Origin: Burkholderiales bacterium
Lineage (GTDB): Bacteria; Pseudomonadota; Gammaproteobacteria; Burkholderiales; SG8-39
DNA: 58,904 nucleotides
Assembly: GCA_026416295.1 (NCBI GenBank)
Contig: JAOAFL010000051.1
Span: 1-58,904, forward strand
Reading direction: 5' to 3'
The notes below the pieces were generated by a model, which was not told the DNA's origin, did no database searches, and worked only from the letters and a program-made list of their open reading frames with translations. The position numbers were made by a program, and so were the translations under genes. Positions 28,709 through 39,227 of this stretch are shown here, piece by piece (position 1 is the stretch's first letter; the number at the start of each line of letters is the position of its first letter).

Positions 28709-28722
28709 TTGACGCAGGTCAA
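28709..28722 (+). promoter_or_regulatory. FNR/ANR-type dyad between pyruvate kinase and MscS-CNBD genes
   Basis: A perfect dyad TTGAC-GCAG-GTCAA sits in the 109-nt divergent region. FNR-family sites follow TTGAY-N4-RTCAA, so both half sites fit. The centre (28715.5) is 41 nt from the ATG of the rightward gene, and a -10-like GAGAAT lies at 28744-28749. That is class II activator geometry with transcription starting at or next to the start codon. Regulation of the leftward gene from the same site is possible but no good -10 is seen. Confidence 0.5.
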
Positions 28723-28755
28723 CGGCGCCGGGCGCTGCTGTCCGAGAATCAAAAA

Positions 28756-30306
28756 ATGGGCGAGTTTGCCGCTACCGCATGGCGGCTCTTCTGGCGCGAG
28801 GATCTTGCGCTCCTCGTCGTCGGCGCCGGCGCGCTCGCGCTCGTTCTCGCGCGCTGGCTGAAGAAGGGGCGGCGCGCGCTGCCGAACACGCTCCTATTCC
28901 TCGCGGCCGCGCTCGCCGCCGAACTCGTCGGCGCCGCGCTCGCGGCCGCGGGCGCGAGCCGCGCGGGCGAGATGGTGCGTGCCGTCGCGGCGGTCGCCAC
29001 CGGGCTTGCGGTCATCCGGCTCGCAGGCCTTGCGCTCTTTCGCGTCGCGATGCCCGCGGTCGGGATGGCGCTGCCACGCATCGCCGAGGAGCTGGCGCTT
29101 CTTGGCGCCTACCTCGGCTGGGCGATGCTGCACCTGCGGCTCTGGGGCACCGACCTCGGCAGCCTGGTGACCACCTCGGCGGTGATTACCGCGATCGTCG
29201 CGTTCGCGATGCAGGACACGCTCGGCAACGTGCTCGGCGGGCTGTTTCTCGAGTTCGACCGCTCGATCGCGAAGGGCGACTGGATCCGGCTCGACGATCT
29301 CGGCGGGCGCGTAAAGGAGATCACCTGGCGCCACACCGCCATCCGCACGCGCAACGGCGAGACCGTGATCGTGCCGAACAGCGTGCTCATGAAGTCGCGC
29401 TTCGCGGTGATCGGCAACCCCGAGAGCGCGCCGGTGCGCTGGCGGCGGTGGATCTGGTTCGAGGTCGATCTCGAGGTACCGGCGCCGCGGGTGCTCGCCG
29501 CCGCGCGCCAGGCGCTCGCGGGCGCCGAGATCGCCAACGTCGCCGCGGACCCCGAGCCCGATTGCGTGCTGATGGAGACGGCGAACGGCCGCGGCCGCTA
29601 CGCGCTGCGCTACTGGCTCGCCGATCCGCAGTCCGACGACGCGACCGACAGCGCGGTGCGCGTGCACCTGCTTGCGGCGCTCGCGCGCGCCGGGATCCGG
29701 CCGTCGCTGCCGAAGGAGGTACGGTACGAGGTGGCCGACAGCCCCGAGCGGCGCGCAGCGCTGCGCGAGCGCGACCTCGAAAAGCGCGTCGCGGCATTGC
29801 GCCGGGTGGACCTGTTCGCGCCGCTCGCCGAGCCCGAGCTGCGTGCGCTCGCGGCGCAGCTCGTCGAGGCGCCGTTCGCCGCCGGCGACGTGGTCACGCG
29901 CCAGGGCGCGGTCGCGCACTGGCTCTACCTGCTCGTCGAGGGCGAGGCCGAGGTGCTGGTCGAATCGCCGCCGGCGGCCCCGCGCCCGGTGGCGACGCTC
30001 GGCCCGGGCAGCGTCTTCGGCGAGATGGGACTGATGACCGGCGAGCCGCGGCGCGCGACCGTGCGGGCGAAGACCGATCTCGAATGCTATCGCCTCGACA
30101 AGGCCGGCTTCGAGCAGATCCTGCACGCGCGGCCGGAGCTCGCCGAAGCGATGTCGCACATCCTCGCCGCGCGCGCCGCACAGCTCGCGCGATCGGCCGA
30201 ACGTGCGGTCGACGAGACGGACGCCGAGGCGACGCCGCAGACGCTGCTCGGGCGCATCCGCGCCTTCTTTGGCCTGAGCGGCGCGCAGACGCGCCGCGCC
30301 GCCTGA
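28756..30306 (+). CDS. MscS-family channel with C-terminal cyclic-nucleotide-binding domain
   Basis: A 516-residue inner-membrane protein with four to five N-terminal membrane helices (about 8-165). The pore-lining helix and MscS beta domain follow (FAMQDTLGNVLGGLFLEF at about 150-167, then LDDLGGRVKEITWRHTAIRT at about 178-197 and VIVPNSVL). After a cytoplasmic alpha/beta region there is a cyclic-nucleotide-binding domain (about 353-458) with the phosphate-binding cassette VFGEMGLMTGEPRRATV, including the conserved glutamate and arginine. This is the layout of the bCNG group of the MscS superfamily, which are proposed nucleotide-gated rather than tension-gated channels. The start ATG 28756 has no Shine-Dalgarno sequence; an FNR-type dyad lies upstream. 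Confidence 0.88.
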   Translation: MGEFAATAWRLFWREDLALLVVGAGALALVLARWLKKGRRALPNTLLFLAAALAAELVGAALAAAGASRAGEMVRAVAAVATGLAVIRLAGLALFRVAMPAVGMALPRIAEELALLGAYLGWAMLHLRLWGTDLGSLVTTSAVITAIVAFAMQDTLGNVLGGLFLEFDRSIAKGDWIRLDDLGGRVKEITWRHTAIRTRNGETVIVPNSVLMKSRFAVIGNPESAPVRWRRWIWFEVDLEVPAPRVLAAARQALAGAEIANVAADPEPDCVLMETANGRGRYALRYWLADPQSDDATDSAVRVHLLAALARAGIRPSLPKEVRYEVADSPERRAALRERDLEKRVAALRRVDLFAPLAEPELRALAAQLVEAPFAAGDVVTRQGAVAHWLYLLVEGEAEVLVESPPAAPRPVATLGPGSVFGEMGLMTGEPRRATVRAKTDLECYRLDKAGFEQILHARPELAEAMSHILAARAAQLARSAERAVDETDAEATPQTLLGRIRAFFGLSGAQTRRAA

Positions 30307-30335
30307 GCGGCGCGCGGCGGTCGCGCCGCCGCTTT
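30306..30335. terminator. Possible bidirectional terminator between convergent genes
   Basis: GCGGCGCG (30307-30314) can pair with CGCGCCGC (30322-30329) across a 7-nt loop, between the convergent channel gene and dnaJ. Only a TTT follows on the plus strand, so it is a weak intrinsic terminator at best. Confidence 0.3.
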
Positions 30336-31456
30336 CAGCCCTCGAAGAATTCCTTCACGCGGTCGAACCAGCCCTTCGCGCGCGGCGTGTGGCGCGCACT
30401 GTCCTTGCGGCTGATCGCCTCGAACTCCTCGAGCAGCTCGCGCTGGCGCGGCGTGAGGTTGACCGGCGTCTCGACGACGACGTGGCAGTAGAGGTCGCCG
30501 GGCGCCTGGCTGCGAACGCCCTTGATGCCTTTGCCGCGCAGGCGGAACGTCTTGCCGGTCTGCGTGCCGGCAGGAACCTGGATGCGCGCGGTACCGTCGA
30601 GCGTCGGCACTTCGACTTCGCCGCCGAGCGCCGCGACGCCGATCGAGATCGGCATCTCGCAGTGCAGATCGTCGTGCTCTCGCTGGAATACCGGGTGCGG
30701 CTTGATGTGGATCTGCACGTACAGGTCGCCGGGCGGCCCCCCGTTGATGCCGGCTTCGCCCTCGCCGGCGAGCCGTACCCGATCGCCCTCGTCCACACCG
30801 GCCGGAATGCGCACCGAGAGCGTCTTCTGGTGCTTGACGCGCCCGGCGCCGCCGCACTCGCTGCACGGGTGCGCGATCACCTGACCGTCGCCCCGGCAGC
30901 GCGGGCAGGTCTGCGCGATCGAGAACGGCCCCTGCGAAATGCGCACCTGCCCGGTGCCGCGGCAGGTGGGGCAGGTGAGCGGCTGCGTGCCGGGACGCGC
31001 CCCGGAACCGCGGCAGGTCTCGCAGGCCGCAAGCGTCGGGATGCGGATGCGCGTCTCGAACCCGCGCGCCGCCTGCTCCAGCGTGATCTCGAGGTTGTAG
31101 CGCAGGTCGGCGCCGCGGAACACCGTCGAGCGCCCTTGGCGACCGGCGCCGAAGATCTCGCCGAAGATGTCGCTGAACATATCGCCGAAGGCGCTCTGAA
31201 AGCCGGCGCCCGAACCGGCGGCCGCGGCAGGATCGACGCCGGCGTGCCCGTAGCGGTCGTAGGCGGCGCGCTTCTGGCGGTCGGAAAGCACCTCGTAGGC
31301 TTCTTTAGCCTCCTTGAACCGCTCCTCGGCCTTCGGGTTGTCCGGGTTGCGGTCGGGGTGCCACTTCATCGCGAGCTTGCGATACGCGCGCTTGATCTCG
31401 TCCTCGGACGCGTCCCGGTTGACGCCGAGCACCTCGTAGTAGTCGCGCTTCGCCAT
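30335..31456 (-). CDS. dnaJ: Chaperone protein DnaJ
   Basis: DnaJ (373 residues) is the Hsp40 co-chaperone that delivers substrates to DnaK and stimulates its ATPase. The J domain (1-70) has the HPD motif in [10 protein letters not shown] Gly-rich linker (about 75-115) follows, then the zinc domain with four CxxCxGxG repeats: [24 protein letters not shown] and CSECGGAG. The C-terminal substrate-binding domain closes the protein. It is 92 nt downstream of dnaK on the same strand. CAGGGA lies before its ATG. It probably shares the sigma-32 promoter in front of grpE. Confidence 0.97.
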   Translation of the reverse strand: MAKRDYYEVLGVNRDASEDEIKRAYRKLAMKWHPDRNPDNPKAEERFKEAKEAYEVLSDRQKRAAYDRYGHAGVDPAAAAGSGAGFQSAFGDMFSDIFGEIFGAGRQGRSTVFRGADLRYNLEITLEQAARGFETRIRIPTLAACETCRGSGARPGTQPLTCPTCRGTGQVRISQGPFSIAQTCPRCRGDGQVIAHPCSECGGAGRVKHQKTLSVRIPAGVDEGDRVRLAGEGEAGINGGPPGDLYVQIHIKPHPVFQREHDDLHCEMPISIGVAALGGEVEVPTLDGTARIQVPAGTQTGKTFRLRGKGIKGVRSQAPGDLYCHVVVETPVNLTPRQRELLEEFEAISRKDSARHTPRAKGWFDRVKEFFEG

Positions 31457-31548
31457 GCGTCCCTGTCGGCCCCCCGACGCAAGACGGCCGGACGCAGCGG
31501 CGCTTCAGCGCCGGCGCTGCGATCCGGCCGGATCCGACCGGCGCGCCG

Positions 31549-33501
<1,953 letters not shown>

Positions 33502-33518
33502 GTCGGAAATTCCTTCGC

Positions 33519-34109
33519 TTACGGCTGGGCAGCCGGATCGGGTTCGCAGATGGGGGTCTCCTGCGGCTTTTCAACCGCTTTGGCGACCGTGACGAGCGCC
33601 GGCCGCAGCACCCGGTCGTGCAGCCGATAGCCCTTCACCATCACCGCGACGATCGAGTTCGGTTCCGCCTCGGCCTCGACCGCCGCCATCGCCTGATGCA
33701 CGTTCGGGTCGAACCGCGCGCCGGGGGCGGCGGCGATTTCGTGTACGCCGGCCTTTTCCAGGGCCGAACGCAGCTGCTTGAGCGTCAGTTCGACGCCGCT
33801 TTTGAGCGCCTCGGCGGCTTCGCCCGGGGCCGCGAGCGCCGCCTCCAGGCTGTCGCACACCGGCAGCAGGCTCTGCGCGAAGCGCTCGATCGCGTACTTT
33901 TGCGCGGCCGAGACCTCGGCCTGCGCGCGCTTGCGCGCGTTGTCGGCCTCGGCGAGCGCACGAAGCAGCTGCTCGCGCTGCGCGTCGAAGCGCGCCTGCG
34001 CCTCGGCGAGCAGCGTCTCGAGCGACTTCGACTCGGCGCCGGCTTCGGGCGCCGCCGGCCCTTCGGCCGGCGCGGCGTTCTGCGGTTCGCGGTTGTCGGG
34101 TTCGGACAT
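33519..34109 (-). CDS. grpE: Nucleotide exchange factor GrpE
   Basis: GrpE (196 residues from ATG 34109) exchanges ADP for ATP on DnaK. The N-terminal third is acidic and disordered, followed by a long coiled-coil helix ([19 protein letters not shown] region, about 60-100) and the C-terminal beta domain with FDPNVHQAM and [22 protein letters not shown] (read as two pieces). An in-frame ATG at 34166 would add 19 residues lying beyond the predicted sigma-32 transcription start, so ATG 34109 is preferred. It leads the grpE-dnaK-dnaJ unit and has no clear Shine-Dalgarno sequence. Confidence 0.96.
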   Translation of the reverse strand: MSEPDNREPQNAAPAEGPAAPEAGAESKSLETLLAEAQARFDAQREQLLRALAEADNARKRAQAEVSAAQKYAIERFAQSLLPVCDSLEAALAAPGEAAEALKSGVELTLKQLRSALEKAGVHEIAAAPGARFDPNVHQAMAAVEAEAEPNSIVAVMVKGYRLHDRVLRPALVTVAKAVEKPQETPICEPDPAAQP

Positions 34110-34137
34110 GGCGGGCCGTCGAAAAAAATGGCGCATT

Positions 34138-35070
34138 TTATCTGGGGGCGCTCGCGCCCGGTTCAAGCGCGATCGCGGCGAGCGCCTCGATCCACTCCGG
34201 GTCCTCGTTCAGACAGGGCACGAGCCGAAGCTCCGCGCCGCCGGCGGCGACGAACGCCTCGCGCGCCCCGATGCCGATCTCTTCCAGCGTCTCCAGGCAG
34301 TCGGACACGAATCCGGGACAGGCGACGTCGATCGTGCGCACGCCCGCGCGCGCGAGGGCGACGAGCGTCGGCTCGGTGTAGGGCTGCAGCCACTTCGCCG
34401 GGCCGAAGCGCGACTGAAACGTCACCTGCACCTCGTGCGCGCCGAGCCCGAGCGCGCCGCAGAGCCGGCGCGCGGTCGCTTCGCACTGGGCGCGGTACGG
34501 GTCGCCCCGATCGACCGCGCGCTGCGGCAGACCGTGAAAGCTCAGCACGAGCCGCTCGGCGCGGCCGCAGCGCGCCCAGTGGCGCCGAAGGCCGGCGGCG
34601 AGCGCGGCGATGTAGGCCGGGTGCTCGCAGAACTGCTCGACCATCGGCGTGCCCGGCGGCAGGCGGTCGCGCACGCTCTCGGTGGTGCTGCGCGAGTACT
34701 GCGGATAAAGCGGCAGGACGAGCCGTTCGTCGCAACCGGCCAGTTGCGCAAGGCCTGCCGCGATCGAGGGTTCGCCGTAGCGCATCGCCCAGGCGACGCG
34801 CACGCCGGGCAGGCGCGCCGCGAGCAGTTCGGCCTGGCGGCGCGTGTGCACCGCGAGCGGGGAGCCCTCCGGCGTCCAGATTCTCGCGTACTTCTCGGCC
34901 GAGCGCGCCGGCCGCACGCGCAGCACGATCCCGTAGAGCACCGGCAGCCAGAGCGCGCGCGGCAGCTGGACGACGCGCGGATCGGACAGGAACTCGGCGA
35001 GGTAGCGGCGCAGCGCCTGCGGCGTCGGCGCGGCCGGCGTGCCGAGATTGACGAGAAGGATGCCTTTCAG
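34138..35070 (-). CDS. hemH: Ferrochelatase
   Basis: HemH (310 residues as drawn) inserts iron into protoporphyrin IX in the last step of heme synthesis. Family segments are [47 protein letters not shown], the catalytic histidine in [17 protein letters not shown], and [20 protein letters not shown] (the motif before the second active-site glutamate). No ATG, GTG or TTG lies near the conserved N-terminus. The reading frame reaches it through CTG 35070, which overlaps the hrcA stop as CTGA, so a CTG start with translational coupling is the simplest reading. The gene lies between hrcA and grpE, a usual betaproteobacterial order. Confidence 0.92.
   Translation of the reverse strand: MKGILLVNLGTPAAPTPQALRRYLAEFLSDPRVVQLPRALWLPVLYGIVLRVRPARSAEKYARIWTPEGSPLAVHTRRQAELLAARLPGVRVAWAMRYGEPSIAAGLAQLAGCDERLVLPLYPQYSRSTTESVRDRLPPGTPMVEQFCEHPAYIAALAAGLRRHWARCGRAERLVLSFHGLPQRAVDRGDPYRAQCEATARRLCGALGLGAHEVQVTFQSRFGPAKWLQPYTEPTLVALARAGVRTIDVACPGFVSDCLETLEEIGIGAREAFVAAGGAELRLVPCLNEDPEWIEALAAIALEPGASAPR
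34140..34167 (-). promoter_or_regulatory. Sigma-32 (RpoH) heat-shock promoter of grpE-dnaK-dnaJ
   Basis: On the minus strand, CTTGAA (34167-34162) and CCCCAGAT (34147-34140) are separated by 14 nt. The E. coli sigma-32 consensus is CTTGAA, 13-15 nt, CCCCATnT, so the -35 is a full match and the -10 differs at one position. The predicted start near 34133 gives a leader of about 24 nt to the grpE ATG. The promoter lies within the last codons of hemH. Confidence 0.8.
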
Positions 35071-36086
35071 GACTGCGACAGCGCGCTCGATAGGAGCTTC
35101 GCGGTCACGTCGACGATCGGCACCACGCGGTCGTAGGCCATGCGCGTCGGACCGATCACGCCGAGCGTGCCGACCACCTGACCGTCGACCTTGTAGGGGG
35201 CGGCGACCACGCTTACCTCCTCGGGAGCGGCGAAGCCGGATTCGCCGCCGATGAAGATCTGCACGCGGTCGGCGCGCAGCGACTGGTCGAGGATCTGCAG
35301 CAGCTTCGTTTTTCGCTCGAACAGCTCGAAGAGCTGGCGCAGCCGGTTCAGGTCCTGCGACAGGTCGCGCACCGCGAGCAGGTTCGATTCGCCGGAGACG
35401 ACGACCGGGTCGGTCTCTTCCGCGACCGCCCGGCTGCCGGCCTCGAGCGCCGCGGTCATCAGCTCGATGATGTCGCGCCGCAGCTCGCGCAGCTCGCCGT
35501 GCAGGCGCTGGCGGACTTCCTCGAACGAGTGGCCGCTGTACTGCTCGTTGAGCACGTTCGCGGCCTCGATCAGCTCCGAGGGGCGGTAGTCGCGCTCGGT
35601 GACGAGGATCCGGTTCTGCACGTCGCCGGCGGGCGTCACGACGATCAGGAGGATGCGCTTTTCCGAGAGCCGCAGGAACTCGATCCGGCGGAAGGTCAGC
35701 GCGGGCATGCGCGGCAGCATCACGACGCCGGCGTAGTGGGTGAGCTCCGAGAGCAGCTGCGAGGCGGTCTGGACCGCGCGCTTCGGGCTGTCGGGATGCA
35801 GCTGGTCCTCGAGCTGGTGGATCTGCTCGCGCTCGAGCGGCCGCACGACGAGCAGCGTGTCGACGAAGAAGCGAAAGCCCTGCGGCGTCGGCACGCGGCC
35901 GGCGGAGGTGTGCGGGCTCGCCACCAGCCCCAGCTCCTCCAGATCCGCCATGACGTTGCGCACGGTCGCGGGCGAGACGTCGAGCCCGGAGTGCCGCGAC
36001 AGCGTGCGCGAGCCGACCGGCTCGCCCTCGGCGATGTAGCGCTCGATCAGCGTCTTCAGCAGGATCTGCGCGCGGCGGTCGAGCAT
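35067..36086 (-). CDS. hrcA: Heat-inducible transcription repressor HrcA
   Basis: HrcA (339 residues) represses chaperone operons by binding CIRCE elements and is itself stabilised by GroEL. The N-terminal winged helix carries [50 protein letters not shown] (two segments) and [15 protein letters not shown]-like region and C-terminal [15 protein letters not shown] follow. I see no CIRCE repeat (TTAGCACTC-N9-GAGTGCTAA) in front of hrcA or grpE, so its target, probably groESL, must lie elsewhere. A -10 TAGAAT lies 6 nt before the ATG with no ribosome binding site, suggesting a leaderless mRNA. Divergent from nadK. Confidence 0.96.
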   Translation of the reverse strand: MLDRRAQILLKTLIERYIAEGEPVGSRTLSRHSGLDVSPATVRNVMADLEELGLVASPHTSAGRVPTPQGFRFFVDTLLVVRPLEREQIHQLEDQLHPDSPKRAVQTASQLLSELTHYAGVVMLPRMPALTFRRIEFLRLSEKRILLIVVTPAGDVQNRILVTERDYRPSELIEAANVLNEQYSGHSFEEVRQRLHGELRELRRDIIELMTAALEAGSRAVAEETDPVVVSGESNLLAVRDLSQDLNRLRQLFELFERKTKLLQILDQSLRADRVQIFIGGESGFAAPEEVSVVAAPYKVDGQVVGTLGVIGPTRMAYDRVVPIVDVTAKLLSSALSQS

Positions 36087-36091
36087 ACGGC

Positions 36092-36115
36092 CATTCTACA
36101 CATGCGGTTAGAATG
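36092..36115. promoter_or_regulatory. Symmetric divergent -10 elements of hrcA and nadK
   Basis: CATTCTA (36092-36098) and TAGAATG (36109-36115) form an inverted repeat with a 10-nt spacer. Each arm supplies a TAGAAT -10 box, one per strand, lying exactly 6 nt before the ATG of hrcA (minus) and of nadK (plus). Neither gene has a Shine-Dalgarno sequence, so both mRNAs may be leaderless. No -35 boxes are evident. Confidence 0.5.
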
Positions 36116-36120
36116 CCGCG

Positions 36121-37005
36121 ATGCCGCCCGCGTTCCGCCGCATCGCGCTCATCGGCAAGCCGACGCCGGAGGTCGCCGAGCCGGTGCGCGCGCTCGCCGG
36201 CCTGCTTCGCCGGCGCGGCTGCATTCCCATGATCGAGCGCGAGACCGCGGCGCTCGCGGGGGCGGAGGCGCCGGGCGTCGATTACGCGGCGATCGGGGCG
36301 GAGGCCGATCTGGCGATCGTGATCGGCGGCGACGGCACGATGCTCGCCGCGGCGCGCAACCTCGCGCGCCACCGCGTGCCGCTCGCCGGCGTGAACCTCG
36401 GGCGGCTCGGGTTCATGACCGACATCGCGGTCTCGAACATGCAGGCGTCGGTCGACGCGATCCTCGAGGGCCGCTACACGATCGAGGAGCGCTCGCTGCT
36501 CGAAGCCGAGGTGCTGCGCGCGGGGCGCGAGACGCTGCGCACCGTGGCGCTCAACGAGGCGGTGGTCTCCAAGGGCTCGCAGGCGCGGCTGATCGAGTTC
36601 GCCCTGGCGATCGACGGCGAGCACGTGTACGCGCTGCGCGCCGACGGCATCATCGTCGCGACGCCGACCGGTTCGACTGCGTATGCGCTTTCGGCCCAAG
36701 GGCCGATCCTGCAGCCGACGGTGCCGGCGTTCGCGCTCGTGCCGCTCAACCCGCACGTGCTCTCGGCGCGGCCGGTGAGCGTGAGCGACGCGTGCGCGAT
36801 CGAAGTGACGCTGCTGCGCGCGGTCGACGCGCGCGCGCATTTCGACGGGTTCGCGCTCGCCGACCTGCACGAGGGCGATCGCATGCGGCTGCGGCGCTCG
36901 GCCGATGCGATCCGGTTCGTGCATCCGCCCGGCTACAGCTACTTCACCATGCTGCGCGAAAAGCTGCGCTGGAGCGAGTCGGCGCGTTCGCGCGCCGACT
37001 GCTAG
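36121..37005 (+). CDS. nadK: NAD kinase
   Basis: NadK (294 residues) phosphorylates NAD to NADP. Signature motifs are the GGDGTMLAAAR loop (about 71-81), NLGRLGFMTD, LNEAVVSKGS, and the glycine-rich TPTGSTAYALSAQGPI that binds NAD. The length fits the proteobacterial enzyme. It is divergent from hrcA with 34 nt between the start codons and precedes recN, the conserved hrcA/nadK/recN order of beta- and gammaproteobacteria. Its ATG follows a TAGAAT box by 6 nt, so the message may begin at the start codon. Confidence 0.96.
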   Translation: MPPAFRRIALIGKPTPEVAEPVRALAGLLRRRGCIPMIERETAALAGAEAPGVDYAAIGAEADLAIVIGGDGTMLAAARNLARHRVPLAGVNLGRLGFMTDIAVSNMQASVDAILEGRYTIEERSLLEAEVLRAGRETLRTVALNEAVVSKGSQARLIEFALAIDGEHVYALRADGIIVATPTGSTAYALSAQGPILQPTVPAFALVPLNPHVLSARPVSVSDACAIEVTLLRAVDARAHFDGFALADLHEGDRMRLRRSADAIRFVHPPGYSYFTMLREKLRWSESARSRADC

Positions 37006-37038
37006 CGGCGTGCGAGCGGGCATCGTCGCGCGATCCTG

Positions 37039-38694
37039 ATGCTGCGCGCGCTCGCGCTGCGCGAGGTCGTCATCGTCGAGCGGGCGGACCTGGAACCCGC
37101 GCCCGGCTTCACCGCGCTCACCGGAGAAACCGGCGCCGGAAAGTCGATCTTGATCGATGCGCTCGAGCTGCTGGTCGGGGCGCGGGCCGACGCGGCGCTC
37201 GTGCGCGAGGGCGCAGAGCGCGCCGAACTCGCCGCCGAGTTCGAAGTGGGCGGCGCGGCGCTCGCGCAGCTTCTGGCGGAGGCGGGTCTCGAAGGCGATC
37301 CGGGCGTGGTGCTCCTGCGGCGCACGATCGATCGCGCCGGCCGCTCGCGCTGCTTCGTGAACGGTCAGCCGGCCACGCTCGCGCAGCTGCGCGCCGTCGG
37401 CGAGCATCTGCTCGACATTCACGGCCAGCACGAGCACCAGTCGCTGCTGCGGCCGGCCGCGCAACGCGATCTGCTCGATGCGCGCGCGGGCGCGCAGGCG
37501 CTCGCGGCCGAATGCGCCGCCGCCTGGCGCGAGTGCGTGCGGCTCGAGGCGCTCGCGGCCGAGGCGGCCGCCGAGGCGGCGCGGCGCGAGGCCGAGCGGC
37601 GCGAGCTCGAGCAGGCCGCGGCCGAACTCGGGCGACTTGCGCCGAAGGAAGGCGAGTGGGAGGCGCTCTGCGCGCGCCAGCGCGCGCTCGCGCACGGCGC
37701 GACCCTGCTCGCGGGCGCACAGGCGGCGCTCGAGGCGCTCGCCGAGTCCGACGGCGCCTGCCTTGCGCAGCTTCGCGCCGCGGCCGCCCGCCTGCGCTCG
37801 CTCGCGCCGCAGGACGCGCGGCTTGCGCCGATCGTCGAGCTGCTCGCCTCGGCCGAGGCGGAGGCGGGCGAGGCGGTGCGCATGCTGCGCGACTACGCCG
37901 CGCGCGTCGAGCTCGACCCGCAGGCGCTCGCCGAAACCGAGCGGCGCATCGAAGCCTGGCATGCGGCCGCGCGGCGCCACCGCGTGCGGCCCGAGGCGCT
38001 GCCCGGCTGCGCGGCCGACCTCGCGCGCCGGCTCGAGGCGCTAGAGGCGGCCGCGAGCCCCGAGGCGCTCGAACGCGAGCTCGCCGCGGCGCGCCGCCGC
38101 TACGAGGCGGCGGCGCGCGCGCTCTCCGAGCGCCGCCGCGCCGCCGCGCAGGCGTTTTCGCGCGAGGTCACGGCCGCGATGCAGGCGCTCGCGATGCGGG
38201 GCGGACGCTTTGCCGCCACTGTGCAGCCGCTCGCTCACCCCGGTCCGCAGGGGCTGGAGGAGATCGCGTTCGAGGTGAGCTCGCATCCGAGCCTTCCGCT
38301 TCGGCCGCTCGCGAAGGTTGCCTCCGGCGGCGAACTCGCGCGCATCAGCCTCGCGATCCACCTCGTCGCGGCGAAGGACGCGCCGGTCGGCACGCTCGTG
38401 TTCGACGAGGTAGACGCCGGAATCGGCGGGGCGGTCGCCGAGACCGTCGGCCGGGCGCTGAAAACGCTCGGCAGCAGCCGCCAGGTGCTGTGCGTGACCC
38501 ACCTTGCGCAGGTTGCGGCGCAGGCCGACGAGCAGTGGACGGTCGTGCGCTCGAACGCGCGCGGCCGGGTGAGCGTGCGCCTTTCGCGGCTCGATCGCGC
38601 CGGCCGCATCGAGGAACTCGCCCGGATGCTCGGCGGCGCCGACATCACCGCGACCCAGCGGCGCCACGCCGCCGAATTGCTCGGCGACGGCTGA
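37039..38694 (+). CDS. recN: DNA repair protein RecN
   Basis: RecN (551 residues) is an SMC-like ATPase for double-strand break repair. Walker A is GETGAGKSILIDAL near residue 34. A long coiled-coil arm region (about 160-390) rich in Glu, Arg and Ala follows, with a hinge near its middle. The ABC signature is VASGGELARISLAIH, and Walker B is TLVFDEVDAGIGG, followed by the D-loop and LCVTHLAQVAAQAD. The ATG at 37039 gives MLRALALREVVIVERADLE, the expected N-terminus. No LexA box is seen in the 33-nt gap after nadK. It is convergent with fur, 7 nt apart. Confidence 0.96.
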   Translation: MLRALALREVVIVERADLEPAPGFTALTGETGAGKSILIDALELLVGARADAALVREGAERAELAAEFEVGGAALAQLLAEAGLEGDPGVVLLRRTIDRAGRSRCFVNGQPATLAQLRAVGEHLLDIHGQHEHQSLLRPAAQRDLLDARAGAQALAAECAAAWRECVRLEALAAEAAAEAARREAERRELEQAAAELGRLAPKEGEWEALCARQRALAHGATLLAGAQAALEALAESDGACLAQLRAAAARLRSLAPQDARLAPIVELLASAEAEAGEAVRMLRDYAARVELDPQALAETERRIEAWHAAARRHRVRPEALPGCAADLARRLEALEAAASPEALERELAAARRRYEAAARALSERRRAAAQAFSREVTAAMQALAMRGGRFAATVQPLAHPGPQGLEEIAFEVSSHPSLPLRPLAKVASGGELARISLAIHLVAAKDAPVGTLVFDEVDAGIGGAVAETVGRALKTLGSSRQVLCVTHLAQVAAQADEQWTVVRSNARGRVSVRLSRLDRAGRIEELARMLGGADITATQRRHAAELLGDG

Positions 38695-38701
38695 GGCGGT
38701 T

Positions 38702-39181
38702 TCAGCCCCGCGCCGGCTTTCCGCTCGGGCGGTGCTCGCAGTCGCGCTTGACGCAGTCGGCGTAAAGCGCGAGCGAGTGGTCGTGCAGCGAAAAACCGCG
38801 CGCGCGCGCGATCTCCTTCTGCCGGCGCTCGATCTCGGCGTCGAAGAATTCCTCGACGCGCCCGCATTGCAGGCATACGAGATGGTCGTGATGCCCGCCC
38901 TGGCTCAGCTCGAACACCGCCTTGCCGGTCTCGAAGTGCTGGCGCGTGAGCAGTCCGGCCTGCTCGAACTGCGTGAGCACGCGATAGACGGTCGCGAGCC
39001 CGACGTCGTGGCCTTCGGCGATCAGCGCACGGTACACGTCCTCGGCCGACAGATGCCGGACCTTGCTCGTCTCGAACAGTTCCAGGATCTTGCGCCGCGG
39101 CGCGGTGGCTTTGAGGCCGATCTCCTTCAGGCTCTGCGCGGCGTTCGTTCCCTCGGTGGCGGCCGGTCTTTGCGGGGGCAT
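38702..39181 (-). CDS. fur: Ferric uptake regulator Fur
   Basis: Fur (159 residues) is the iron-responsive repressor. The DNA-binding winged helix includes [26 protein letters not shown] and [18 protein letters not shown]. The metal sites are in the histidine-rich [18 protein letters not shown], with the structural cysteines CxxC, and in the C-terminal [11 protein letters not shown]. The N-terminal extension (about 12 residues) is longer than in E. coli, and an inner start is possible. A TATGAT box ends 5 nt before the ATG with no ribosome binding site, which is compatible with a leaderless transcript. Divergent from bamE. Confidence 0.95.
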   Translation of the reverse strand: MPPQRPAATEGTNAAQSLKEIGLKATAPRRKILELFETSKVRHLSAEDVYRALIAEGHDVGLATVYRVLTQFEQAGLLTRQHFETGKAVFELSQGGHHDHLVCLQCGRVEEFFDAEIERRQKEIARARGFSLHDHSLALYADCVKRDCEHRPSGKPARG

Positions 39182-39186
39182 CGGCT

Positions 39187-39192
39187 ATCATA
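39187..39192 (-). promoter_or_regulatory. Candidate -10 of fur adjacent to its start codon
   Basis: On the minus strand TATGAT occupies 39192-39187 and is followed by 5 nt and the fur ATG (39181). This matches the geometry seen at hrcA and nadK. No -35 box or Fur box is evident in the 46-nt gap to bamE. Confidence 0.35.
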
Positions 39193-39227
39193 TTACCCTG
39201 ACCGCGCTCCCCGGACCCGCTTCGCCG

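Noticed and set aside
31457-31548. Separate heat-shock promoter for dnaJ in the 92-nt gap after dnaK
   Set aside because: No CTTGAA/CCCCAT-like pair was found. The small GC hairpins there lack a T run, so neither a promoter nor a terminator is supported.
35990-36121. CIRCE operator expected near hrcA or grpE
   Set aside because: No TTAGCACTC-N9-GAGTGCTAA or close variant is present in either upstream region. The only repeat near hrcA is the TAGAAT inverted repeat.
37006-37038. LexA box before recN
   Set aside because: The 33-nt gap and the adjacent end of nadK contain no CTGT-N8-ACAG-like sequence.
34138-37980. A 1280-codon open frame on the minus strand
   Set aside because: Only its last 310 codons (hemH) encode a recognisable protein. 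The rest lies antisense to nadK and recN or out of frame across hrcA and is an effect of high GC content.
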